Shown here in pieces: positions 53,697 to 61,675 of a DNA stretch of 64,000 nucleotides. The first letter of the stretch is position 1, and every line of letters begins with the position of its first letter. Below the pieces are notes generated by a model that was given only the letters and a program-made list of their open reading frames with translations, was not told where the DNA came from and searched no databases. Origin of the DNA: an uncultured Hyphomicrobium sp. (GTDB taxonomy: Bacteria > Pseudomonadota > Alphaproteobacteria > Rhizobiales > Hyphomicrobiaceae); assembly GCA_934555825.1 (NCBI GenBank), contig CAKTFJ010000002.1:372001-436000 (forward strand), written 5' to 3'. Both the position numbers and the translations under genes were made by a program.

Positions 53697-54914
53697 ATGT
53701 CGAGCGGAGGAGACCGCCTGCTGGAGCTGAACGTCGGTCAGCGGGCCAGTTTGGTGCGTACGATCACGGCGGAGGATGTCGCCGATTTTGCGCGCCTCTC
53801 CGGTGATCGCAACGCGCTGCATCTCGACGAAGAGTTTGCTGCCCGCACGGAATTCGGCCAGCGCGTCGTTCATGGCTTCTTACATGCGAGCCTTCTTTCG
53901 ACGCTTGTCGGCACGAAGTTGCCGGGGAGGGGCGCACTCTACGTTTCGCAGAGTATCGCGTTCACGCGGCCGGTCTTTATCGGCGATACGGTCGAAGCAA
54001 GTGCGATTGTCGAAGCCATAGATATCGAGACGCGTCTCGTTACGCTCCGGACAGAAATTACGCGCTCCGACGGAGACGTCGTCATGCGCGGGACGGCGAC
54101 GGTGAGGGTGCTGCGTCTTGCCGCGGAAAAAGCGAGAGAGAAATCGCTCACCGCGGCGCGCGCAGCCGGTCTGCTCGACGGGCGCGTGGCGCTCGTCACT
54201 GGGGCTTCCCGCGGAATCGGGCGTGCGACGGCCGCGTTGTTTGCAGAAAACGGTGCGACGGTCTGGATCAACTACCACAAGAGCCGGACGGCAGCGGAAG
54301 CGCTCGCTCAAGATATTCTCGACCGGGGCGGCTCGTGCCGTCTGGTGCAGGCGGACGTGACGTGTGACGACGACATCGCGCGCATGATGGATGAAGTCGC
54401 GAGCGAAGGCGGCCTCGACGTTCTCGTCAACAACGCAGGACCGAAGATCGTATCGCGTCCGTTTGCGCGGCTCGATTGGCAAGCGTTGTCGGACGCCTAT
54501 GAGAGGATCGTGGGCAGCGCATTTCGTGTCACGCAGGCCGCACTGCCCGCGCTGAAGACGAACAGAGGCACCATTATTACCGTTCTTTCGACGGCCGCGC
54601 TTGGGCGAACCGCGCACAATTGGCTGCCTTACGTTGCGGCGAAAAGTGCGCTTCTCGCGATGAACAAAAACCTTGCGCAGGAGCTTGGGCCGGACGGCGT
54701 TCGCGTGAACATGATCTCGCCGTCGATGGTCGACACCGATCTCGTCTCTGATGTGCCGGACAGGATGCGGCAGATGACAATTTCGGGAACGCCGCTCAGA
54801 CGTCTCGCGACCCCGGAGGATGTGGCCGGAGCCGCCTTGATGCTCGCATCGCCTTATGCCGGGTTCGTCACCGGAGAAAATCTCCTGGTGACGGGCGGTG
54901 CATTTATGCACTGA
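53697..54914 (+). CDS. MaoC-like hydratase / SDR reductase fusion
   Basis: This 405-residue protein joins two acyl-chain enzymes. The N-terminal hot-dog MaoC domain (about residues 1-140) has DFARLSGDRNALHLDEEFAA and FGQRVVHGFLHASLLS, the R-hydratase active-site pattern. The C-terminal SDR (about 160-405) has VALVTGASRGIGRATA, NNAGPKI and the catalytic Ser plus Tyr-x3-Lys in PYVAAKSALLAM, as in FabG. The ATG at 53697 has GGAG upstream; a TTG at 53664 is possible. It is the first gene of an operon with an FkbH-like protein and an ACP, so an ACP-bound substrate is likely. Confidence 0.88.
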   Translation: MSSGGDRLLELNVGQRASLVRTITAEDVADFARLSGDRNALHLDEEFAARTEFGQRVVHGFLHASLLSTLVGTKLPGRGALYVSQSIAFTRPVFIGDTVEASAIVEAIDIETRLVTLRTEITRSDGDVVMRGTATVRVLRLAAEKAREKSLTAARAAGLLDGRVALVTGASRGIGRATAALFAENGATVWINYHKSRTAAEALAQDILDRGGSCRLVQADVTCDDDIARMMDEVASEGGLDVLVNNAGPKIVSRPFARLDWQALSDAYERIVGSAFRVTQAALPALKTNRGTIITVLSTAALGRTAHNWLPYVAAKSALLAMNKNLAQELGPDGVRVNMISPSMVDTDLVSDVPDRMRQMTISGTPLRRLATPEDVAGAALMLASPYAGFVTGENLLVTGGAFMH

Positions 54915-54924
54915 GGAGTTTTGA

Positions 54925-57153
54925 ATGACTTCGCCATCTCTGGATATGCCGCGGCCGTCGTGGACGGGGCCGATGGCAAGCGCCCCGATGCCGGAGGATA
55001 AGATCGGCGAGATCATCGATGCGGTGATCGATGCGGCGCCGGAATGCGTGCGTAAGCGTGTCCTGCTTCCGGCGATCGACTGGGCGCTTGTTCCGCCGCA
55101 TAAGGTCAGCTTGCTTTTGTCCGCGCTCGATCAAGCCAATCTTGCTGTGCCGAGATGGCTCGCAAAGCCGCTATTGCTTGCGGGACATACTCTTTCGGGT
55201 GCGGCCGGGGATGCTTTGGCGGGTGTGCTCGCCGTTCTTTCGCGGCTCAATGATGCTGCTGGAGAGCCGGACGAACGTGAGGCTCTTGCGGCGTCTTTAG
55301 ACGGCCTCGCATACTCCTCAGGTGTAGACGCGGACATCGCCATTGCGCTCGTCCGTAGGCTTTTGGCATTGAGCTGGGACGATGAAGCGCTTCGTTTCGC
55401 GCTTTCGCAAGCCCAAGCCGTGCCTCAGGCGTTGCGACTCGCGGGCGGTGCATTCGAGCGGCATCTGGAAAATCTGCCGAATGTCCGTCTCCGCATTGCC
55501 GGCTCGTCGACCACGCGCGTCCTGGCGGATGCCTTGCGTCCAGCTTTCGGCGTGGAAGGATGGCGGGCGGACATCTCGGAAAGCAGTTTCGGGCGCGTGA
55601 TCGGTGATCTTCTGTCGCCGCCGGACGACGTCGACGCGCTTGTCGTGCTTCTCGATGCGGACGGTCTTTTGATGACAGATTGGCGTCATGCGGTGCAGGA
55701 CGTCGAGCGTCTCGCGGCAGAGCGGGCGGATATGCTGGGAGAGGCTCTGCAGGCCTTTTCCTCTCGCGGCTCTGTGCCTCTGCTCATCAACACGCTTCCC
55801 GTTCCATCCGGACCGACGGTTGGGCTCCTGGATCGGCGGCATGGCGTGGGCCTCAGGCGCATTATCGATTCTCTCAATTCGCGTATTCTCGATGCGGCTG
55901 CGGGTTCGGCGCGTGTGCACGTCGTCGATGCGGATCAGGCGCTCTCCGGGCTTGCGTCTCGGGATCATGTCGATCCCAAGCTCTGGTATTACGGCCGCAT
56001 TGGTTATTCTCACGAAGCTACGCAGTGTTTTGCGCGCGCTTTTGCGGAAGCATGGCGGATAGTGCAGCGCGGTCCGGTCAAAGTGCTGGCTGTCGATTTC
56101 GATAATACGCTTTGGGGCGGGATCTACGGCGACGACGGCGTTGACGGTCTCGCGTGCGGCGAGGATTTTCCAGGCAATGCCTTTCAAGCGTTTCAGCAGG
56201 AGTGCCTGCGTCTTAAGGCGCAGGGTCTGTTGCTCGTCGCATTGAGCAAGAACGAGGTGGGTGCTCTCGACGTGTTCGAAAAGCACCCCGGCATGGTTCT
56301 CAAAGCGGAGGACTTCGCCGCGCATGCTGTCAATTGGAAGCCGAAGGCCGACAATCTGAGGAGGATCGCGGCGGATCTCAATCTGGGTCTCGACAGCATT
56401 CTCTTTCTCGACGATAGCCCGCATGAGCGGGAGGCCATGCGCCGGCTCACGCCTGAAGTCAGGGTGCCGGAGATGCCCGAAGACCCGGCGGAGCGGCCGG
56501 GGTGGCTGAGGCGCCTTTCCGCGACATGGCCCGCTCGGCTTACCGCGGAAGACGCGTCGCGGCCGGCCGTCTATGCGGCGCGGCGTGCCGCGCAGGAGTT
56601 GCAAGCGCGGGCCGCGAGCTTCGAAGACTACCTTACGGCATTGGAGCAACGTCTCTCGTTGAGTTTCGTGACCGAAAGGACGGTTGCGCGGACGGCGCAG
56701 ATGCACCAGAGAACCAATCAGTTCAACCTGACAACGGTGCGTCTTGGAGAAGCGGATATTTCAGCACTTGCTGAGGATTCGACGCGAGGAATTGTGCTGC
56801 TGGGACAAGTCTCTGACAGGTTCGGAGATCATGGTCTCGTTATTGCGGCGACCGTGGATATCGACGGCCCACAAGCCACGATCCGAACTCTTCTGATGAG
56901 TTGCCGCGTGATCGGCCGCGAAGTCGAGCGCGCGTTTTTGGGTGCGCTCGTTGGGGAGTTGGCCTCGCGAGGCGTTTCCAGTCTGCGCGGCATTTATGTG
57001 CCGACGGAGAAGAACGGCATGGTGCGAGACTTTTATCAATCGTGTGGATTTTCGCCGGCAGGCGGCGCGGGACCCGGGACAGTTTGGACTTTCGCGATTG
57101 GCGACACGGAGCCACCCGGCTCGACCTATGTGACCACAAGTTGGGAGAGATGA
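54925..57153 (+). CDS. FkbH-like HAD-superfamily protein
   Basis: This 742-residue protein has an N-terminal about 230-residue helical region of unknown type, then a middle region (about 190-370) that looks SGNH-like, then an FkbH/HAD domain with the catalytic DFDNTLWGG near residue 390 and LFLDDSPHEREAM, and a C-terminal acyltransferase-like part (RTNQFNLTTVRL, FGDHGLVIAATVD, VPTEKNGMVRDFYQSCGF). FkbH proteins move a glyceryl unit from 1,3-bisphosphoglycerate to an ACP. Here an ACP gene follows directly at the stop. The long N-terminus exceeds the usual FkbH length. Its product is unknown. Confidence 0.82.
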   Translation: MTSPSLDMPRPSWTGPMASAPMPEDKIGEIIDAVIDAAPECVRKRVLLPAIDWALVPPHKVSLLLSALDQANLAVPRWLAKPLLLAGHTLSGAAGDALAGVLAVLSRLNDAAGEPDEREALAASLDGLAYSSGVDADIAIALVRRLLALSWDDEALRFALSQAQAVPQALRLAGGAFERHLENLPNVRLRIAGSSTTRVLADALRPAFGVEGWRADISESSFGRVIGDLLSPPDDVDALVVLLDADGLLMTDWRHAVQDVERLAAERADMLGEALQAFSSRGSVPLLINTLPVPSGPTVGLLDRRHGVGLRRIIDSLNSRILDAAAGSARVHVVDADQALSGLASRDHVDPKLWYYGRIGYSHEATQCFARAFAEAWRIVQRGPVKVLAVDFDNTLWGGIYGDDGVDGLACGEDFPGNAFQAFQQECLRLKAQGLLLVALSKNEVGALDVFEKHPGMVLKAEDFAAHAVNWKPKADNLRRIAADLNLGLDSILFLDDSPHEREAMRRLTPEVRVPEMPEDPAERPGWLRRLSATWPARLTAEDASRPAVYAARRAAQELQARAASFEDYLTALEQRLSLSFVTERTVARTAQMHQRTNQFNLTTVRLGEADISALAEDSTRGIVLLGQVSDRFGDHGLVIAATVDIDGPQATIRTLLMSCRVIGREVERAFLGALVGELASRGVSSLRGIYVPTEKNGMVRDFYQSCGFSPAGGAGPGTVWTFAIGDTEPPGSTYVTTSWER

Positions 57154-57408
57154 ATGGATACGTACGCCTCGGCGACGGAGCTGGCCTATCCGGAGATTTC
57201 CGAGATTTTTGCAGATGTGTTTCAGCACGCAGGACCTCTCACGCGCGGAACGTCTCCGGACGACGTTTCACGATGGGATTCTCTTCAACATATCGCTCTG
57301 ATCCGTGCGCTGGAGACGACGTTCGCCGTACGGCTCTCGATGGATGAGATGATGGAAATTCGCTCGGTTGGGGATATCGAGAGGGTTCTGGGCCGTCACG
57401 GCGTGTGA
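57154..57408 (+). CDS. Acyl carrier protein partner of FkbH-like protein
   Basis: This 84-residue ACP has its phosphopantetheine serine in SRWDSLQHIALIRALETTF and a typical second helix MEIRSVGDIERVL. It differs strongly from AcpXL. It starts at the base after the FkbH-like stop, which indicates a dedicated partnership: FkbH would load a glycerate-derived unit on this ACP. Its downstream enzymes are unknown except for the upstream MaoC-SDR fusion. Confidence 0.85.
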   Translation: MDTYASATELAYPEISEIFADVFQHAGPLTRGTSPDDVSRWDSLQHIALIRALETTFAVRLSMDEMMEIRSVGDIERVLGRHGV

Positions 57409-57492
57409 CGCGTGAAGATGGCTCGCGTCGGTGAAAGGACGCTTATGCCATTCGCATTTTTTTTCTGCCGTACCCGGAAATCCCGCTGTCGC

Positions 57493-57506
57493 TTGTCGGA
57501 AATCAA
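57493..57506 (+). promoter_or_regulatory. Candidate FNR/DNR box upstream of its own regulator
   Basis: TTGTC-GGAA-ATCAA matches TTGAT-N4-ATCAA at eight of the ten half-site positions and lies 69-82 bases before the regulator start, a sensible site for autoregulation. Only 166 bases separate the ACP stop from the regulator start and no gene is seen there. Confidence 0.45.
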
Positions 57507-57574
57507 GCTGTAGCGGCCAATATTGCGCATGACAAAGGCGAAGGCGGGCCAACAGGCAGGCACGTTTAGCGATC

Positions 57575-58267
57575 ATGGATCCAGCCGACTGGGAGATTAT
57601 CAAGTCTACGCCGCTGTTCGGTGCGATGGCATCGCAAACGGCCGAGCAGCTTGTTGGGAGCAGCCAGCCGCGGTTTTACGACAAAGGCGTCGCGCTTTTT
57701 CATCAAGGCGCTCCGGCGACCGCGTTTTTTATCGTTCTTGACGGCTGGGTAAAAATCTATCGCACGACCCCGGATGGGCTCGAAGTTGTGCTGCATGTCT
57801 TCCGACAGGGCGAAACCTTTGCCGAAGCCGCCATCTTTCTCGGTGGCCGTTATCCTGCCAGCGCGGAAACCGTGACGCCCTCTCGCCTTCTCAAAGTTGA
57901 TGGCGAGACGTTCCGGTCTCGGATCGAGGAGCGTCCCGTGCTTGCGATGTCGATGCTTGCGTCGGCCTCGTACCAGCTCAAGTTCCTTGTCGAGCAAATC
58001 GAACAGATCAAGGTGCGTTCCGCTCCGCAGCGGATTGCCGACTTCATCGTCCGGATGACGCGCGTGCGCCAAGGGCCTGCCGTCATCGAGTTGCCGTTCG
58101 AGAAGGGGTTGCTTGCCAACCGGCTCGGCATGAAGCCGGAAAGCCTTTCGCGCGCTCTTCAGCAATTGCGTGCGCGCGGTGTTTCGGTCGAGCGTGGGAC
58201 GGTGAAGATCGTGGATGTTCGCCAGCTCCTGGATTTCGTCGAATATGCGAACGAGGATGACGAATAA
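57575..58267 (+). CDS. Crp/Fnr-family regulator, DNR/NnrR-like
   Basis: This 230-residue regulator has an N-terminal cyclic-nucleotide-binding-like barrel (LFHQGAPATAFFIVLDGWVK), a long dimerisation helix (SYQLKFLVEQIEQIK) and a C-terminal helix-turn-helix in which GMKPESLSRALQQLR carries E-x2-S-R, as in FNR. There is no cysteine anywhere, so it cannot hold an FNR-type iron-sulfur cluster; this fits the DNR/NnrR group of NO sensors. NnrS genes, UbiV and four FNR-like boxes in the window support an NO- or anoxia-responsive local regulon. A box before its own gene suggests autoregulation. Confidence 0.83.
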   Translation: MDPADWEIIKSTPLFGAMASQTAEQLVGSSQPRFYDKGVALFHQGAPATAFFIVLDGWVKIYRTTPDGLEVVLHVFRQGETFAEAAIFLGGRYPASAETVTPSRLLKVDGETFRSRIEERPVLAMSMLASASYQLKFLVEQIEQIKVRSAPQRIADFIVRMTRVRQGPAVIELPFEKGLLANRLGMKPESLSRALQQLRARGVSVERGTVKIVDVRQLLDFVEYANEDDE

Positions 58268-58402
58268 GGGCGCGTGCCCGCCTAGATTTTTCATCTTCCG
58301 TGTCGTCACCGTTCGCATAATAACGCAATTTCTCACGTAAATCCGGCCACATATCACATGTCTGTGAGCTGACGCATTTCATGGCCGGGCACCTTTTCCC
58401 GT

Positions 58403-58416
58403 TTAACGAAAGTCAA
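58403..58416 (+). promoter_or_regulatory. Candidate FNR/DNR box upstream of pqqA
   Basis: TTAAC-GAAA-GTCAA lies 78-91 bases before the pqqA ATG and has the same half-sites as the box before the MaoC-SDR gene. It would place the pqq operon under the neighbouring Crp/Fnr regulator. The rest of 58268-58493 shows a weak GGGC/GCCC hairpin just after the regulator stop and no gene. Confidence 0.45.
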
Positions 58417-58493
58417 AATGCATTCGCGCCTTCGCGACGATAGTGCGCCTCGGGTTGCAAGACCCTGGCGTTACGAAAATAGGAGGAAACGCG

Positions 58494-58610
58494 ATGAAGT
58501 ATCTCGATCCCGCTTGCTTTGGCGGCACGACCACCATGACCTGGGTCGCTCCCGCATATTGCGACGTTCGCCTCGGCTTCGAGGTGACGGCCTACGTCTA
58601 CGTTCGCTGA
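58494..58610 (+). CDS. pqqA: PQQ precursor peptide with N-terminal extension
   Basis: The 38-residue peptide ends with a textbook 24-residue PqqA core starting MTWVAPAYCDVRLG and carrying Glu30 and Tyr34 in FEVTAY, the Glu-x3-Tyr pair that becomes PQQ. A 14-residue Cys-containing N-terminal extension (MKYLDPACFGGTTT) precedes it. AGGAGG lies eight bases before the first ATG, while the internal ATG at 58536 has only weak ribosome sites, so the long form is preferred. It is the first gene of pqqA-D-E. The peptide is the substrate of PqqE with PqqD as chaperone. Confidence 0.88.
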   Translation: MKYLDPACFGGTTTMTWVAPAYCDVRLGFEVTAYVYVR

Positions 58611-58654
58611 TTAGGGGGCAGGGTCTCGTGGGGCCCTGGACGCGGGAGGAGCAC

Positions 58655-58942
58655 ATGGATGCCGAGAGGCGGCTTGGACCCGAGGATGGGGTCGAGCTCA
58701 ATCCCAACTACCACTTCCGATGGGAAGAGCCGCAGCAGGCTCATGTGCTCCTCTACCCTGAGGGCATCGTCAAGCTGAACGAGACGGCTGCGGCGATTCT
58801 CGAAGCCTGCACAGGCGCTCCGTCGATCAAGGACGGTACGGACGAACTCGTCCGCCGCTATGGCAAGCGCAACCTCGGTGCCGAGGTGATTAAGTTCTTG
58901 GAGGTCGCCCATGCCAAAGGCTGGATCCGGATTAAGTCTTGA
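58655..58942 (+). CDS. pqqD: PQQ biosynthesis peptide chaperone PqqD
   Basis: This 95-residue protein has the PqqD pattern: NPNYHFRWEEPQQAHVLLYP, EGIVKLNETAAAILEACTG (hallmark LN-x-T/S-A) and a winged-helix-like C-terminus. GGAGG lies four to eight bases before ATG 58655, which fixes the start. PqqD binds PqqA and presents it to PqqE. Here it is a stand-alone gene, not fused to PqqC as in Methylobacterium. The last 32 bases overlap pqqE. Confidence 0.9.
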   Translation: MDAERRLGPEDGVELNPNYHFRWEEPQQAHVLLYPEGIVKLNETAAAILEACTGAPSIKDGTDELVRRYGKRNLGAEVIKFLEVAHAKGWIRIKS

Positions 58943-60053
58943 CGGCCTGGGCATGCCGTTGTGGCTCGTTATCGAGCTGACATACAAGTGCCCGCTCAAA
59001 TGTCCGTGGTGCAGCAATCCGGTAGACTTCGATCGCTATCGCAACGAGCTTTCGACCGAAGAATGGATCGACGTGCTGCGCGAAGGGCGTCGTCTTGGAT
59101 CGTTGCAGCTTGGCTTCACAGGCGGTGAGCCGATGCTGCGGAAAGATCTTGAGGTGCTTGTCGGCGAGGCCGACAGGCTCGGGTATTATACAAACCTGAT
59201 CACGTCGGGTGTCGGGCTGAGCCCGGAACGGCTTCGTGCGCTGAAAAAAGCCGGTTTGAAGCAGATTCAGCTTTCCCTTCAAGCGTGCGATCAGGAACTC
59301 AACGAAAAGCTCGTCGGGCTCGATGTGTTTCGCCACAAAATCGAGATTGCGCGCACGATCAAAGCCGAGGGGTTCCCCATGGTGATGAACGTGCCGGTGA
59401 GCCGCTTCAACATCGATCAAACGGAAGCGTTCATCGATCTCGCCGCGGATCTCGGTGTCGAATATCTCGAGTTTGCCAATCTGCAGTACTACAACTGGGC
59501 GCTCATCAATCGTGCGGAGCTCATTCCGACGCGAGAGCAACTCGCCCGCTCGGAGGCGCAAGTCAACGCTGCCCGCGAGCGTCTCGGTAAGAAGCTCACC
59601 ATCTATTTTGTCGTGCCCGACTATTACGACAATCGTCCCAAGGCGTGCATGAACGGCTGGGGGGCGATCCATCTCACGATTGCGCCGGATGGCACAGCGC
59701 TGCCTTGCCAGGAGGCGCGGCTTATCAAGGGGATCGATTTTCCGAACGTGCGGGATCATGGGCTCGATTTCATCTGGCGCAAGTCGCAGGCTTTCAACGC
59801 CTTCCGCGGCGACGAATGGATGAAAGAGCCGTGCCGAAGCTGCAGCGAAAAAGAGAAGGATTTCGGCGGCTGTCGTTGCCAGGCATTTTTGCTGACGGGC
59901 GATGCGGCCAATACCGATCCGGTCTGCACGAAGTCGCCGCATCGTCATCTGATCGATAATCTCCTCGCTGACGTACGACCTCGTCCCGACGAGCCCGCCA
60001 CACCGTTGATTATGCGTGAGGCTGGTCGCTCGAAGCGCACGGAGGTCGGCTGA
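58911..60053 (+). CDS. pqqE: PqqA peptide cyclase, radical SAM
   Basis: This 380-residue radical SAM/SPASM enzyme cross-links Glu and Tyr of PqqA. The SAM cluster cysteines are Cys27, Cys31 and Cys34 in KCPLKCPWCSNP; GFTGGEPMLR follows. The SPASM part has KACMNGWG, ALPCQEA, CRSCSEKEKDFGGCRCQAF and DPVCTKSPH, all very close to canonical PqqE, so true PQQ synthesis is likely. GGAGG six bases upstream supports the start inside pqqD. pqqB and pqqC are not in the visible downstream region. Confidence 0.95.
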   Translation: MPKAGSGLSLDGLGMPLWLVIELTYKCPLKCPWCSNPVDFDRYRNELSTEEWIDVLREGRRLGSLQLGFTGGEPMLRKDLEVLVGEADRLGYYTNLITSGVGLSPERLRALKKAGLKQIQLSLQACDQELNEKLVGLDVFRHKIEIARTIKAEGFPMVMNVPVSRFNIDQTEAFIDLAADLGVEYLEFANLQYYNWALINRAELIPTREQLARSEAQVNAARERLGKKLTIYFVVPDYYDNRPKACMNGWGAIHLTIAPDGTALPCQEARLIKGIDFPNVRDHGLDFIWRKSQAFNAFRGDEWMKEPCRSCSEKEKDFGGCRCQAFLLTGDAANTDPVCTKSPHRHLIDNLLADVRPRPDEPATPLIMREAGRSKRTEVG

Positions 60054-60084
60054 TCGCTCGACGGCGCGGTCTCCGAGGCACGAT

Positions 60085-60591
60085 ATGGACCTATCTTCAC
60101 TCGATCTCGCGGTGCGTGTTCTTCATGTCGCCGGCGTCCTGATTTGGATCGGGCACAATTGGGCGAATGTGGTTCAGACGCCAGTATTCCGACGTGTCCT
60201 GCCGCACGATCCGCCGGACGCGGTGCGCGACGTTTTCATCTCCGCTTCGAAGCGGGAGCATGGGATCTTCAGGCATGCCTCGCTGGTCGTCTTGGCCACC
60301 GGGCTCTATCTGCTATGGCGGAGGGGAGATCTTGCCGAGGCGCTTCTGCTCTCCGGGCCGTCGGCTGTTATCGGGCTGGGCGCCTGGATCGGCACACTCA
60401 TGACGCTCAACCTGTGGCTTATCATGTGGCCGCATCAGAAGAAGGTTCTGGGCTTCGTCGAGGCGCCGACGGAAGAGCGTCTTCGCTGTGCCCGTATCAC
60501 GTTTCTCGCTTCGCGCACCAATACGGTGCTGTCGGTGATCACACTTATCCTCATGATCGCCGGCGCTCACGGTGGCCTCTCGTTCGGCTGA
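60085..60591 (+). CDS. PuuD-like (urate hydroxylase N-terminal type) membrane protein
   Basis: This 168-residue protein has about four membrane segments. VLHVAGVLIWIGHNWANVV at the start and LNLWLIMWPHQKKVLG match the membrane domain of PuuD-type urate hydroxylases. The C-terminal cytochrome c domain of PuuD is absent. His residues in the helices could bind haem. It is between pqqE and a SerC-like gene, with short gaps, so it is probably in the pqq operon. A purine role is not supported by context; a membrane electron-carrier role is an inference. Confidence 0.72.
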   Translation: MDLSSLDLAVRVLHVAGVLIWIGHNWANVVQTPVFRRVLPHDPPDAVRDVFISASKREHGIFRHASLVVLATGLYLLWRRGDLAEALLLSGPSAVIGLGAWIGTLMTLNLWLIMWPHQKKVLGFVEAPTEERLRCARITFLASRTNTVLSVITLILMIAGAHGGLSFG

Positions 60592-60604
60592 AGAGAGGTT
60601 GTCC

Positions 60605-61675
60605 TTGGCGGTCTATAGCTTCGCATCCGGCCCTTCGGCGCTTCCCCGCGAGGTGGTGGCCGAGCTGGCGTCGGACGTTGGCAACTATGGCGGAAGCGAG
60701 CTTTCGGCGTTGGAATTGCCGTTTTCGGAGGGAGTGTTTTCCGACATTCTCGCCGAGACCGAGTGCGATCTGCGTGCGCTTCTCGGCGTTCCGCCGAACT
60801 ACCGGGTTCTCTTCCTTCAAGGCGGCGCATCGGCACAGTTTGCGCTGCTGCCGATGAACCTTCTCGGGCCGGGCCGCCACTGCGAGTACGTGCTGGGTGG
60901 GCACTGGTCCAGGCGCGCGGCGGCGGAGGCTTCGCGCGCTGCCGACGTCTGGGTCATTGCGTCGGGCGATGGACGGTCTCTGCCCGATCCGAAGTCGTGG
61001 CGGCGCTCGTCCGATGCTGCCTATTGTCATTACACCACAAACGAGACGGCGGATGGGCTGCAGTTTCACACACTTCCCGATCCGTCTGACGTTCCGCTCG
61101 TCTCTGACATGACTGCCGATCTGTTGACCCGCGGCCTATCGGTGGAGCGCTTTGGCCTGATCTATGCCAGTGCTCAGAAGAACCTGGGCGCGGCGGGGCT
61201 GACGCTGGTGATCGTTCGCGAGGATCTGCTTGGTCGCGCTCGTCGAGATACCCCGGCGCCTTTCGATTACACGCGCCAGGCTGAGGCCGCTTCCAAGATC
61301 AACACGCCGCCGACGTTCGCCGTTCTTGTCGCGCATCGGATGCTGCGGTGGCTTCAGAACAACGGCGGCGTCGTGGCGGCCGAGAGGCGCAGCAAGGCAA
61401 AATGCGAGAAGCTCTATGAGGTCATCGATAGAGATGACTTCTATTGTTGCCCCGCTTCGCTGCCGCATCGGTCACGTCTCAACGTGTGCTTCCGGCTTTC
61501 ATCTCCTCGGTTGGAGGAGATGTTTCTGGACGAGGCGAAGGCGAATGGATTTGTGCATCTCAATGGCCATCGCGACGTGGGTGGGATCAGAGCTTCCCTC
61601 TACAACGGCGTCTCCGAGCAGGCCGTCGACGCCCTCGTTGCCTTTATGACCAATTTCAAACTCCGGAGAGGATGA
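60605..61675 (+). CDS. SerC-like phosphoserine aminotransferase family protein
   Basis: This 356-residue fold-type I PLP enzyme has YSFASGPSALPREVV at the start, LFLQGGASAQFALLPMNLLG, the PLP lysine in YASAQKNLGAAGLT and GHRDVGGIRASLYNGVS at the end, all strongly SerC-like. Phosphoserine aminotransferase interconverts phosphohydroxypyruvate and phosphoserine (also acting in pyridoxal phosphate synthesis). Housekeeping serC may lie elsewhere; the pqq-operon context suggests a specialised paralogue. The start is drawn at TTG 60605 with GAGAGG upstream; GTG 60572 is an alternative overlapping the previous gene. Confidence 0.8.
   Translation: MAVYSFASGPSALPREVVAELASDVGNYGGSELSALELPFSEGVFSDILAETECDLRALLGVPPNYRVLFLQGGASAQFALLPMNLLGPGRHCEYVLGGHWSRRAAAEASRAADVWVIASGDGRSLPDPKSWRRSSDAAYCHYTTNETADGLQFHTLPDPSDVPLVSDMTADLLTRGLSVERFGLIYASAQKNLGAAGLTLVIVREDLLGRARRDTPAPFDYTRQAEAASKINTPPTFAVLVAHRMLRWLQNNGGVVAAERRSKAKCEKLYEVIDRDDFYCCPASLPHRSRLNVCFRLSSPRLEEMFLDEAKANGFVHLNGHRDVGGIRASLYNGVSEQAVDALVAFMTNFKLRRG

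Noticed and set aside
58494..60053. Idea that the PqqA/D/E-like set is a new RiPP rather than PQQ
   Set aside because: PqqE motifs (CPLKCPWC, KACMNGWG, the SPASM cysteines) and the Glu-x3-Tyr core of PqqA are too close to canonical PQQ genes; the novelty lies in the missing pqqBC and the downstream genes.
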